From Clostridia bacterium (lineage in GTDB: Bacteria > Bacillota > Clostridia > Christensenellales > UBA1242), in assembly GCA_017964105.1 (NCBI GenBank), contig JAGCSP010000036.1:1-7281 (forward strand): a stretch of 7,281 nucleotides of DNA, read 5' to 3'. Shown here one piece after another: positions 1 to 5,558 of the stretch; position 1 is the stretch's first letter; each line of letters begins with the position of its first letter. The notes beneath the pieces are model-generated. The model was not told where the DNA came from. It did not search any database and worked only from the letters and a program-made list of their open reading frames with translations. A program made the position numbers and the translations under genes.

Positions 1-1
1 C

Positions 2-625
2 TTGGAACAAGAAAACGAAGAAGATATTGCCAAAATGTCCGGTCTTACTCCAAGCGAAACCACATACCTTAAAACAAGTGTATGGGGAATATGGAAAAAC
101 AGAGTGCCATGGCTACTTCTACTTATGATTAGCGCAACATTCACAGGTCTTATCATCAATAGTTATGAATCAAAACTAAATGCAATTAGTCCTGTACTAT
201 TTGCTTGTGTTCCAATGCTTATGGACACCGGTGGTAATTCTGGTAGCCAAGCATCCGTTACTGTTATTCGTTCGCTTGCACTAGGAGAACTTGAAACGCG
301 CGATGTGCTAAGAGTATTATGGAAAGAATTACGCGTGGCAATTTTACTAGGTCTTACACTTGCAGTAGCATGTTTTGGCAAATTAATGCTTATCGATAAT
401 TTGATATTTGGATTTAGCGATTACACACCTATTAGATGTATGATTGTAGCAATGGCAATGTTTGCAACAATATTTATTGCAAAACTTGTAGGATGTACCC
501 TACCACTACTTGCCAAGAAATTCAAACTTGATCCTGCAGTTGTGGCAAGTCCATTTATTACAACTATAGTAGATGCATTATCATTAATCATATTCTGCCT
601 ACTCTCCATTGCAATTCTAGGATAG
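2..625 (+). CDS. mgtE: MgtE-type magnesium transporter, C-terminal membrane half (partial at 5' end)
   Basis: This is the transmembrane domain of an MgtE-family magnesium channel, which lets Mg2+ into the cell and is normally gated by an N-terminal CBS regulatory domain. About 207 residues are present against roughly 450 in the full family, so the N domain and CBS pair lie left of the window. The TTG at base 2 is most likely an internal Leu codon and not a start. The family hallmark runs through residues 70-96 (VPMLMDTGGNSGSQ, then TVIRSLALGE). Hydrophobic segments lie at about 36-53, 62-78, 112-130, 144-166 and 182-206. Asp191, in the last helix (TTIVDALSL), matches the conserved pore aspartate of the family. 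The connecting-helix sequence before the first membrane segment (LTPSETTYLKTSVW) is also typical. It ends in TAG directly before a strong terminator. Family assignment is secure; ion specificity is inferred from the family. Confidence 0.95.
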   Translation: MEQENEEDIAKMSGLTPSETTYLKTSVWGIWKNRVPWLLLLMISATFTGLIINSYESKLNAISPVLFACVPMLMDTGGNSGSQASVTVIRSLALGELETRDVLRVLWKELRVAILLGLTLAVACFGKLMLIDNLIFGFSDYTPIRCMIVAMAMFATIFIAKLVGCTLPLLAKKFKLDPAVVASPFITTIVDALSLIIFCLLSIAILG

Positions 626-626
626 C

Positions 627-656
627 AAAAACACCCAATGAGTTTTGGGTGTTTTT
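627..656. terminator. Bidirectional intrinsic terminator between mgtE and idi
   Basis: A perfect 12-bp stem (AAAAACACCCAA, 627-638, with TTGGGTGTTTTT, 645-656) surrounds the loop TGAGTT. The plus strand ends in a run of T through 658. The A-rich left arm gives a T run on the minus strand. It starts one base after the mgtE stop codon and lies 13 bp beyond the idi stop, so it probably ends transcripts from both convergent genes. Confidence 0.9.
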
Positions 657-669
657 TTATTTATTCTTT

Positions 670-1170
670 TTAATATATTCTATTACTTTTGGTTAAAAAC
701 CATGATGCATATTTTTTAGGATTTTTCACTAAATCTAATGCTAATTTATCAATTTCCAGCCATTTTAGTTCACTTACTTCATCTTCATTAATTTTATATT
801 CGCCATCATACTTGCCCACAATCACATGGTCGTATTCATACTCATATAAGTTTTCATTAAATTTGGTAAGATAAGTAAAACTAAATAATTCATGTAAATC
901 AATTGCCTTTACTTTGATACCAACCTCAAATTTTAATCTTGTGGCCGCATCACCAAGTATGTCATCAGTTCTTGGATGCGAACAACACGTGTTGGCAATT
1001 AGCCCACCAGAATGGTATTTACCTTGCGCACGCTTTTGCACTAGCATTTTGTTACCATTATACAAAAATACACTAAATGCCCTGTGAAGAATTGGCTTTG
1101 CGTGTGCGCTAGCTTTATCAAGTGTGCCAATTTTGTTATCAAATATATCTACTAATATTAATTCATCCAT
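670..1170 (-). CDS. idi: Type 1 isopentenyl-diphosphate delta-isomerase (Nudix fold)
   Basis: It interconverts isopentenyl diphosphate and dimethylallyl diphosphate in the cytoplasm, supplying both C5 units for isoprenoids such as quinones and undecaprenyl carriers. Counting from the ATG (166 residues), the visible family marks are the metal-ligand histidines in AHAKPILHRAFSV (His23, His29), the active-site Cys63 with metal-ligand His65 in NTCCSHPR, the Nudix helix RLKFEVGI at 79-86, and the acidic pair Glu110/Glu112 in YEYEYDHV. A late Trp157 (ASWF) matches the conserved active-site tryptophan. The length is close to the usual 170-180. I chose the ATG at 1168-1170: an AAGGCGG ribosome site lies 9 bases upstream. 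A TTG one codon earlier would also be in frame. The gene is convergent with mgtE and divergent from the FNT gene. No MEP or mevalonate pathway genes are visible here, so which pathway it serves is unknown. Confidence 0.95.
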   Translation of the reverse strand: MDELILVDIFDNKIGTLDKASAHAKPILHRAFSVFLYNGNKMLVQKRAQGKYHSGGLIANTCCSHPRTDDILGDAATRLKFEVGIKVKAIDLHELFSFTYLTKFNENLYEYEYDHVIVGKYDGEYKINEDEVSELKWLEIDKLALDLVKNPKKYASWFLTKSNRIY

Positions 1171-1221
1171 CAATCAATTCCGCCTTATTAAGATATTAAA
1201 CAAAAAACTTGTTATATTTAT

Positions 1222-1250
1222 TTGTAATAAATATATTTTGTTGCTATAAT
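1222..1250 (+). promoter_or_regulatory. Sigma-A-like promoter with extended -10 for the FNT gene
   Basis: A -35 TTGTAA (1222-1227), a 17-bp spacer and a perfect -10 TATAAT (1245-1250) are present. TG at 1242-1243 makes an extended -10 (TGnTATAAT). The expected start of transcription is about 1256-1258, which is at the ATG itself. No Shine-Dalgarno-like sequence lies between promoter and ATG. Confidence 0.85.
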
Positions 1251-1257
1251 TTGTGGT

Positions 1258-1902
1258 ATGAATACAAATGATAAAATTACAAACATATTAAAAGATTTTT
1301 TACTTGCAGTAGCAGCAGGCATGGCAATTGCACTTGGCGGTATCGCATTCCTTAGTGCACCAAATAAAGCTGTTGGCAGCATTTATTTTGCCATTGGCTT
1401 ATTTACAGTGTGCTATTTTAAACTAAACTTATACACAGGCAAAGTGTGTTATGTGTTTGACAACAAGCCAAGTTACATTGGTAAACTTGCTACAATACTT
1501 GCAGGAAACTTTGTGGGAGCAACACTTATTGGTGCAATTGCTAGTTTTACAAGACTTAGCTCAACCCTTGGCGACACGGTAACTGCAGTAGCAAATACAA
1601 AACTTGGCGACAATTTGCTATCAATATTTATTCTTGCAATACTATGTGATATTTGCATATTTATAGCTGTAGATGGGTATGCCAAAGCAGAACATGGTGT
1701 AATAAAAATTACAGCACTACTATTTGGTGTGGCAGTATTTGTACTTTGCGGATTTGAGCACTGCGTTGCAAACATGTTTTACTTCACATTTGCAAACGTA
1801 TGGAGTTGGAAAGCACTTTTGTATATGCTAGTGATGATTGCAGGCAACTCAGTTGGTGGTGTAATACTTCCACTAATACTAAAAGCAACCAAAAAAGAAT
1901 AA
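1258..1902 (+). CDS. Formate/nitrite transporter (FNT) family anion channel
   Basis: This is a 214-residue inner-membrane protein of the FNT family (FocA/NirC/HSC type). These form pentameric channels for small monovalent anions such as formate, nitrite or hydrosulfide. Six hydrophobic segments are visible at about 12-34, 40-60, 76-96, 120-140, 148-170 and 186-208. Family motifs are NLYTGK (57-62), corresponding to the gating-loop region of FocA, and CGFEHCVANMFYF (164-176), whose His168 matches the conserved central histidine. Paired GNxxGx motifs occur at 83-88 (GNFVGA) and 196-201 (GNSVGG). At 214 residues it is shorter than FocA or NirC (about 260-285), mainly in the tails and loops, and no core helix seems missing. 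The substrate cannot be assigned: there is no formate lyase, nitrite reductase or sulfite reductase gene nearby. The ATG is preceded by a promoter with no room for a ribosome site. An in-frame TAA at 1228-1230 blocks any long upstream extension. Confidence 0.93.
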   Translation: MNTNDKITNILKDFLLAVAAGMAIALGGIAFLSAPNKAVGSIYFAIGLFTVCYFKLNLYTGKVCYVFDNKPSYIGKLATILAGNFVGATLIGAIASFTRLSSTLGDTVTAVANTKLGDNLLSIFILAILCDICIFIAVDGYAKAEHGVIKITALLFGVAVFVLCGFEHCVANMFYFTFANVWSWKALLYMLVMIAGNSVGGVILPLILKATKKE

Positions 1903-1904
1903 AC

Positions 1905-1935
1905 AAAAAATATCAGGCATTGCCTGATATTTTTT
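1905..1935. terminator. Bidirectional intrinsic terminator between the FNT and ABC-F genes
   Basis: A 14-bp perfect stem (1905-1918 with 1922-1935) surrounds a 3-base loop: AAAAAATATCAGGC, ATT, GCCTGATATTTTTT. T runs follow the hairpin on both strands. It begins two bases after the FNT stop, and its right arm touches the stop codon of the minus-strand ABC-F gene (1935-1937). Confidence 0.9.
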
Positions 1936-2501
1936 TACTCGTAATATTTTTCCAAATACTCGTCATATTCAATTGCTTTATTAAATGTAACTGTATCTTC
2001 AATCCTAATAATTACATTTGCTACAGTTTGCATCAACTCTTGGTCATGAGAGGTAAACAATATGTTACCCTTGTAATTTATCATGCCTTTGTTTAGAGCA
2101 GTAATACTCTCTAAATCCAAGTGGTTTGTTGGCTCATCAAAAATAAGTAAATTGCCGCTGGTAAGCATCATTTTTGCAAGCATACATCTTGCTTTTTCGC
2201 CACCAGATAGCACTTTTGCTTGCTTTAATCCCTCTTCGCCACTAAATAGCATTCTTCCTAGCCAACCACGAAGAAAAGTTTGATCTTTTTCTTCGCTATA
2301 TTCACCAAGCCAATCTACAAGCGATTCATTATGTCCATCAAAATAATTGTTGTAGTTTTGTGGCATATAACTATATGTTATTGTTTTACCCCACTTCACA
2401 GTGCCTGTGTAATCATTATCTTCGCCAGCAAGAATTTTAAATAATGCAGAAATCTTATTTTCTTTGATACTTACAAAGCCAATTTTATCGCCCTTGTTCA
2501 C
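1935..2501 (-). CDS. Second ATPase domain of a split ABC-F protein (downstream fragment)
   Basis: This is the C-terminal nucleotide-binding domain of the ABC-F gene whose first half lies just upstream; both share one frame and are separated by a TGA at 2526-2528. In-frame codons after that TGA read YFENVSFR before this GTG, and those residues belong to the domain's first strands. A protein starting here (188 aa) would therefore lack its first beta strand. The domain keeps the signature LSGGE (98-102), Walker B with catalytic Glu LLIFDE (118-123), PTNHLD and the H-loop His152. Its Walker A region (about 10-20, FVSIKENKISAL) lacks the Gly/Lys pattern. No Shine-Dalgarno sequence precedes the GTG, and GTG may not be a real start. 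Apart from the stop the fragment shows no decay. It may be a recent pseudogene half, a separately made domain, or a consequence of an error in the sequence. Confidence 0.75.
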   Translation of the reverse strand: MNKGDKIGFVSIKENKISALFKILAGEDNDYTGTVKWGKTITYSYMPQNYNNYFDGHNESLVDWLGEYSEEKDQTFLRGWLGRMLFSGEEGLKQAKVLSGGEKARCMLAKMMLTSGNLLIFDEPTNHLDLESITALNKGMINYKGNILFTSHDQELMQTVANVIIRIEDTVTFNKAIEYDEYLEKYYE

Positions 2502-2525
2502 TCTAAAGCTAACATTTTCAAAATA

Positions 2526-3512
2526 TCATTTTTTGGTTAAGTTTTCTACTATTAGTATGTCATTGCCCGCTTCACGTTCTACCTTAAAATCAATATAAGG
2601 ATACTTTCTACTGCTTGGCTTAATATCATTAAGAGTTAGTTTCTCTAACTCTTTTTTCCTGCTTGTTGCTTGCCTTGATTTGCTTGCATTTGCACTAAAC
2701 CTTGCAATAAATTCTTGCAATTCTTTGGCGCGTTGTTCCATTTTCTTATTTTGTTCTTTTGCTTGTTTTAGCATAAGTTGACTAGATTCATACCAGAAGT
2801 CATAGTTACCTGTGAACATATTAATTTGGCCATAGTCAACATCGCAAATATGCGTGCACACTTTATTTAAAAAGTGACGATTGTGACTAACAATAATAAG
2901 GATATTTTCAAAATCAAGCAAAAATTCTTCTAGTGCACGTGTAGTAATGGCATCCAAGTTGTTTGTTGGCTCATCTAACACCAAAATATCTGGATTGCCA
3001 AATAAGCTTTGGGCAAGAAGCACTTTCACTTTTACTTTAGTCTCAATATCGCTCATAAGCATATGATGATATTTTTCGTCTACACCAAATTTATTTAGCA
3101 AATTTTCTGCGTCGCTTTCTGCATCCCAGCCATTTAGCTCAGCAAATTCAGCTTCTAGTTCAGCTGCTTTCATACCGTCTGCTTCATTAAAATCTGGCTT
3201 TGCATACAACGCATCTTTTTCTTCCATAATTTTTACTAGTCGCTCGTGTCCATGAATCACTGTATCTACAGCTGTAAGATTGTTGTATGCTTCTTGGTCT
3301 TGTTTTAGCACACTCATACGCTCGTTTGGACTGATGATAACTTCACCCTTATTTGGTGTTATCTCACCTGTAAGTATTTTTAAAAAAGTACTTTTGCCAG
3401 CACCATTTGCACCAATTATGCCATAACAATTACCCTTGGTGAATTTTAAATTAACATCTTCAAATAATTTGCGGCCGCCAAAACGCAATGCGACATTTTC
3501 TACTAATATCAT
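2526..3512 (-). CDS. ABC-F ATPase of YbiT/YkpA type, first domain and linker (ends at premature TGA)
   Basis: ABC-F proteins are soluble twin-ATPase proteins that act at the ribosomal E site as translation factors or antibiotic-protection factors. This 328-residue part holds the first ATPase domain with Walker A GANGAGKS (34-41), an arm insertion (about 85-135), Walker B with catalytic Glu ILVLDE (176-181), PTNNLD and H-loop His210. A charged coiled-coil linker follows (about 238-295), then the first strand of domain two (ILIVENLTKK). The signature motif is degenerate: MSDIETKVKVKVLLAQ (153-168) where LSGGE is expected. Translation stops at TGA 2526-2528, before domain two. With the downstream fragment the gene would encode about 525 residues, near the 530-540 of E. 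coli YbiT and B. subtilis YkpA. AAGGAGA lies just upstream of the ATG. No drug-resistance link is visible, and the YbiT type is usually chromosomal housekeeping. Confidence 0.88.
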   Translation of the reverse strand: MILVENVALRFGGRKLFEDVNLKFTKGNCYGIIGANGAGKSTFLKILTGEITPNKGEVIISPNERMSVLKQDQEAYNNLTAVDTVIHGHERLVKIMEEKDALYAKPDFNEADGMKAAELEAEFAELNGWDAESDAENLLNKFGVDEKYHHMLMSDIETKVKVKVLLAQSLFGNPDILVLDEPTNNLDAITTRALEEFLLDFENILIIVSHNRHFLNKVCTHICDVDYGQINMFTGNYDFWYESSQLMLKQAKEQNKKMEQRAKELQEFIARFSANASKSRQATSRKKELEKLTLNDIKPSSRKYPYIDFKVEREAGNDILIVENLTKK

Positions 3513-3539
3513 AAGTTCTCCTTAATTTCACTCCATTAA

Positions 3540-3568
3540 ATAATACCAAATAGCACAATTATTAGCAA
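3540..3568 (-). promoter_or_regulatory. Sigma-A-like promoter for the ABC-F gene
   Basis: On the minus strand, TTGCTA (3563-3568) and TATTAT (3540-3545) are separated by exactly 17 bp. The predicted transcript start near 3533 gives a leader of about 20 bases carrying AAGGAGA (3517-3523). This gives the ABC-F gene its own transcript, right after the terminator of the preceding gene. The leader is too short for an attenuator of the kind that controls some antibiotic-resistance ABC-F genes. Confidence 0.7.
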
Positions 3569-3594
3569 ATAAAAACAACCCCGAGGGGTTGTTT
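3567..3594 (-). terminator. Intrinsic terminator after the hypothetical gene
   Basis: The stem AAACAACCC (3586-3594 on the minus strand) pairs with GGGTTGTTT (3573-3581) around the loop CTCG, followed on the minus strand by TTATTT. It lies 9 bp past the stop of the acidic hypothetical gene. Its T tract runs into the -35 box of the ABC-F promoter. Confidence 0.85.
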
Positions 3595-3603
3595 AATTAC
3601 AAA

Positions 3604-4290
3604 TTACATTTCAGATACATTGTCGCCATACAATCTTTCTAATACTTCTTGTGCAAAATCTTCATCGAATTCTTTTATTTTTTGTCTGCCTACACCTGTA
3701 TTGTAAAAAGATTTATATAGTTTATCTGCAGTTAGCACACCATCTTCACATTCCATGTTGATAGATTGCTTTGTATCCTTTAATTCAAGAGCAACATACA
3801 ATTTGCCTTCTTCTCTATCCAAAAAGGATTGTATCACTTTTGTGTCATCTGGTAGTTCTTCACCTGATTCTTTGCATGCATTCCACACAGCCAATAAGTA
3901 TGACAAAGTATTTTTTGTATGCTCATCTGCAATATTGCTTTCATTTAATCCTTCTGACCATGCTTTAACTTTGTTATACAAATTAAGTGAGTCTGGTTGA
4001 GCAAATTCACGTTTTGTGTTTTTATTTACAACTTCATTGATAGCAATAATGTAGCATTTGTTTTCTTGTACAGCTTTATTAATTCCTGGATTATCAGTTC
4101 TTGCATCAGCAAAATCTTTTTGGTCATGCTCGTTTAAATGCACTTTTGCAATATCATCAATAACCATAGATGTATTTTCACCATCTGGGTTAAATGTTTC
4201 TTTGTCAAACTTACTTAGACCATTTTGCAAATATTCTGCAAATAAGGCAATGTTATCAATGTATCTACCATCAATCAAAATATATTCCAT
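3604..4290 (-). CDS. Acidic soluble hypothetical protein
   Basis: I do not recognise this 228-residue protein. It has no signal peptide, no membrane segment and no obvious catalytic motif. It is strongly acidic, with about 45 Asp/Glu against 26 Lys/Arg by hand count. It opens with a compact hydrophobic/aromatic stretch (MEYILIDGRYIDN), and another beta-like stretch lies at 79-88 (CYIIAINEVV). The middle (about 103-140) and the C-terminal third (about 185-222) look helical. Only two cysteines are seen. The coding evidence is good: one uninterrupted frame, a GAGGTG ribosome site at 4298-4303 seven bases before the ATG, a good promoter upstream and a terminator just after the TAA. It lies 64 bp after the glycosyltransferase gene with no terminator between, so it could also be made from that transcript. 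Nothing ties its function to glycosylation beyond proximity. Confidence 0.85.
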   Translation of the reverse strand: MEYILIDGRYIDNIALFAEYLQNGLSKFDKETFNPDGENTSMVIDDIAKVHLNEHDQKDFADARTDNPGINKAVQENKCYIIAINEVVNKNTKREFAQPDSLNLYNKVKAWSEGLNESNIADEHTKNTLSYLLAVWNACKESGEELPDDTKVIQSFLDREEGKLYVALELKDTKQSINMECEDGVLTADKLYKSFYNTGVGRQKIKEFDEDFAQEVLERLYGDNVSEM

Positions 4291-4314
4291 TTGTGTTCAC
4301 CTCAATACAATGTT

Positions 4315-4343
4315 ATTATATCACAAATATTGATACATTTCAA
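4315..4343 (-). promoter_or_regulatory. Sigma-A-like promoter for the acidic hypothetical gene, with an overlapping inverted repeat
   Basis: TTGAAA (4338-4343) and a perfect TATAAT (4315-4320) lie on the minus strand with a 17-bp spacer, placing the start near 4308 and a leader of about 18 bases with GAGGTG. An inverted repeat, TATTGA-N6-TCAATA (4328-4345), covers the -35 and part of the spacer. It is a possible repressor site, but its arms are only 6 bp. Confidence 0.8.
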
Positions 4344-4354
4344 TACACAATACA

Positions 4355-5413
4355 TCATTTAACAATAGATTGAAAAAATATTTTGTTGTGAAGGTATGCT
4401 TTGTCATTTGGTCTAAATAATCCCGCCATATTATTACATTCAATTGCTTTTTCAATTTTACCCAATTTATAATAGCACATGCAAAGCTGCATATATGGAT
4501 AATACCCAAAACAATCGTTTTCCACAAACCCACCTTTTTTGTCAACATATTCACATTTTGTGGCAATATTATACCAAAATATAGCAATATTGAATTTATT
4601 TTGATTTACATATATATCTGCAAGCCTACAACAAACATTAGCTCTTGGCGTATCTAAATCAAATGTTTTATATAATTCACGCAATGCACAATGTGATTGA
4701 TTTAGTGCAGCATAGCACATGGCAATTACAATATGACCATCGATAACATTTTCTATATATCCATTCATTTTAAAAAACTTTCGCATCCATTTAATGCATT
4801 GCTTATATCTTTTGTGATAATATAGTTCGCGCGCATAATAATATGTTTCGCGTGCGTCAAGTGGGGCAACCTTTAATTTATTTTCGTATATCCTAATATT
4901 TCTATTACTATTTCCTGGCTTTACTTTTTTGTGATCTATGGCTATATCTAAATACTCAACACTTCCACTAGGCGTGATACATTCGTGCACGCAACCATGC
5001 CACTTGTAACCCTTACTTCGTTTTACAATGCGTTCCCTATAAAATGAATATGTCACATGTTCGCCATCAAAACCAACATTGTAGCGACACATATACATAT
5101 CTGCACTCATGCTCTTTTTTAATTCATTTATTTTGGCAATATTATCACTACTTACAACATCATCTGCATCCATCCACATAATGTAATCACTTATACCAAA
5201 AGAAAAACTGAAATTTCTCGCAGCAGCAAAATCATCACACCATGTGAAGTTATATACTTTTTCTGTATACTTTTTTGCAATATTAATTGTGTTATCACTG
5301 CTTCCTGTATCTACAGTAATTATGCCATCAGCAAATTGTGATACCGCACTTAAGCATCTATCTAACACTAACTCTTCGTCTTTTACTATCAAACAAACAT
5401 CTAATGTACTCAT
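4355..5413 (-). CDS. Family 2 glycosyltransferase with C-terminal helical (TPR-like) repeats
   Basis: This is a 352-residue GT-A fold enzyme that would transfer a sugar from a nucleotide-sugar donor; the acceptor is unknown. The N-terminal domain (about 1-165) begins with STLDVCLIVKDEE and carries VDTGSSD (34-40), DDFAAARN (60-67) and the metal/donor site MDADD (81-85). It also has WHGCVHE (138-144), matching the GxxHE acceptor-side motif of this group. Residues about 185-340 are alternating helices with tetratricopeptide-like spacing (for example ARETYYYARELYYHKRY and YMQLCMCYYKLGKIEKAI). This domain order is seen in SunS-type and related Firmicutes transferases. There is no membrane segment, so it is cytoplasmic or peripheral. 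It is cysteine-rich (about 16 Cys). The ATG at 5411-5413 has no Shine-Dalgarno sequence, but no better start exists before the conserved N-terminus. It ends in TGA. Confidence 0.9.
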   Translation of the reverse strand: MSTLDVCLIVKDEELVLDRCLSAVSQFADGIITVDTGSSDNTINIAKKYTEKVYNFTWCDDFAAARNFSFSFGISDYIMWMDADDVVSSDNIAKINELKKSMSADMYMCRYNVGFDGEHVTYSFYRERIVKRSKGYKWHGCVHECITPSGSVEYLDIAIDHKKVKPGNSNRNIRIYENKLKVAPLDARETYYYARELYYHKRYKQCIKWMRKFFKMNGYIENVIDGHIVIAMCYAALNQSHCALRELYKTFDLDTPRANVCCRLADIYVNQNKFNIAIFWYNIATKCEYVDKKGGFVENDCFGYYPYMQLCMCYYKLGKIEKAIECNNMAGLFRPNDKAYLHNKIFFQSIVK

Positions 5414-5464
5414 ATTAAGTCATATTATGCTTATTTTTTGTATTTGGTTATTTATAAAACTCAC

Positions 5465-5515
5465 TAACTCTAGATATAAAGTTGCACATCTCACTAGAGT
5501 TATGATAACTCTAGT
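5465..5515. promoter_or_regulatory. Three-part operator-like repeat (TAACTCTAG) upstream of the glycosyltransferase gene
   Basis: The 9-mer TAACTCTAG occurs at 5465-5473 and 5506-5514 on the plus strand and inverted at 5494-5502. The last two form a perfect 11-bp-armed palindrome, ACTAGAGTTAT-G-ATAACTCTAGT (5493-5515). The two same-strand copies start 41 bp apart, about four helical turns. The site fills the gap between the tsaC terminator and the glycosyltransferase start. A weak -10-like TATAAA (5451-5456, minus strand) lies next to it, without a good -35. Binding by a dimeric regulator is an inference, and the palindrome lacks the T run of a terminator. Confidence 0.5.
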
Positions 5516-5530
5516 TATATAAAATAATAA

Positions 5531-5558
5531 ATCAAAAAAACACCCTTTTGGGTGTTTT
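5531..5558 (-). terminator. Intrinsic terminator of the tyrS-tsaC operon
   Basis: The stem AAAACACCC (5550-5558 on the minus strand) pairs with GGGTGTTTT (5537-5545) around the loop AAAA and is followed by more T (5534-5536). Two bases of the tsaC stop codon (5557-5559) lie inside the stem. The core is the same as in the terminator at 627-656. Confidence 0.9.

Noticed and set aside
2..4. TTG as the true start of the leftmost gene
   Set aside because: The sequence begins in the middle of the MgtE connecting helix, and the family has about 250 residues before it; the window edge simply cuts the gene.
1171..1173. TTG one codon upstream of the idi ATG as the start
   Set aside because: The adjacent ATG has a suitable 9-base distance from AAGGCGG and is the more usual start codon; the difference is one residue.
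1473..1775. 100-codon minus-strand open frame inside the FNT gene
   Set aside because: It is antisense to conserved FNT membrane helices and has no supporting signals.
2526..2528. TGA read as a sense codon (genetic code 4 or 25) or as selenocysteine
   Set aside because: TGA ends tyrS in an ATGA overlap and ends the glycosyltransferase gene, and Trp is TGG throughout. No stem-loop resembling a SECIS element is apparent just after this TGA, and relatives have no Cys at this position that I recall.
2526..2534. Programmed or accidental frameshift at the A6 run before the TGA
   Set aside because: Both alternative frames stop soon (TGA after three codons in one, after nine in the other), and the two ABC-F halves already share one frame.
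5493..5515. Palindrome as a rho-independent terminator or transposon end
   Set aside because: There is no T run on either side and a true terminator lies 16 bp away. No transposase or target duplication is visible.
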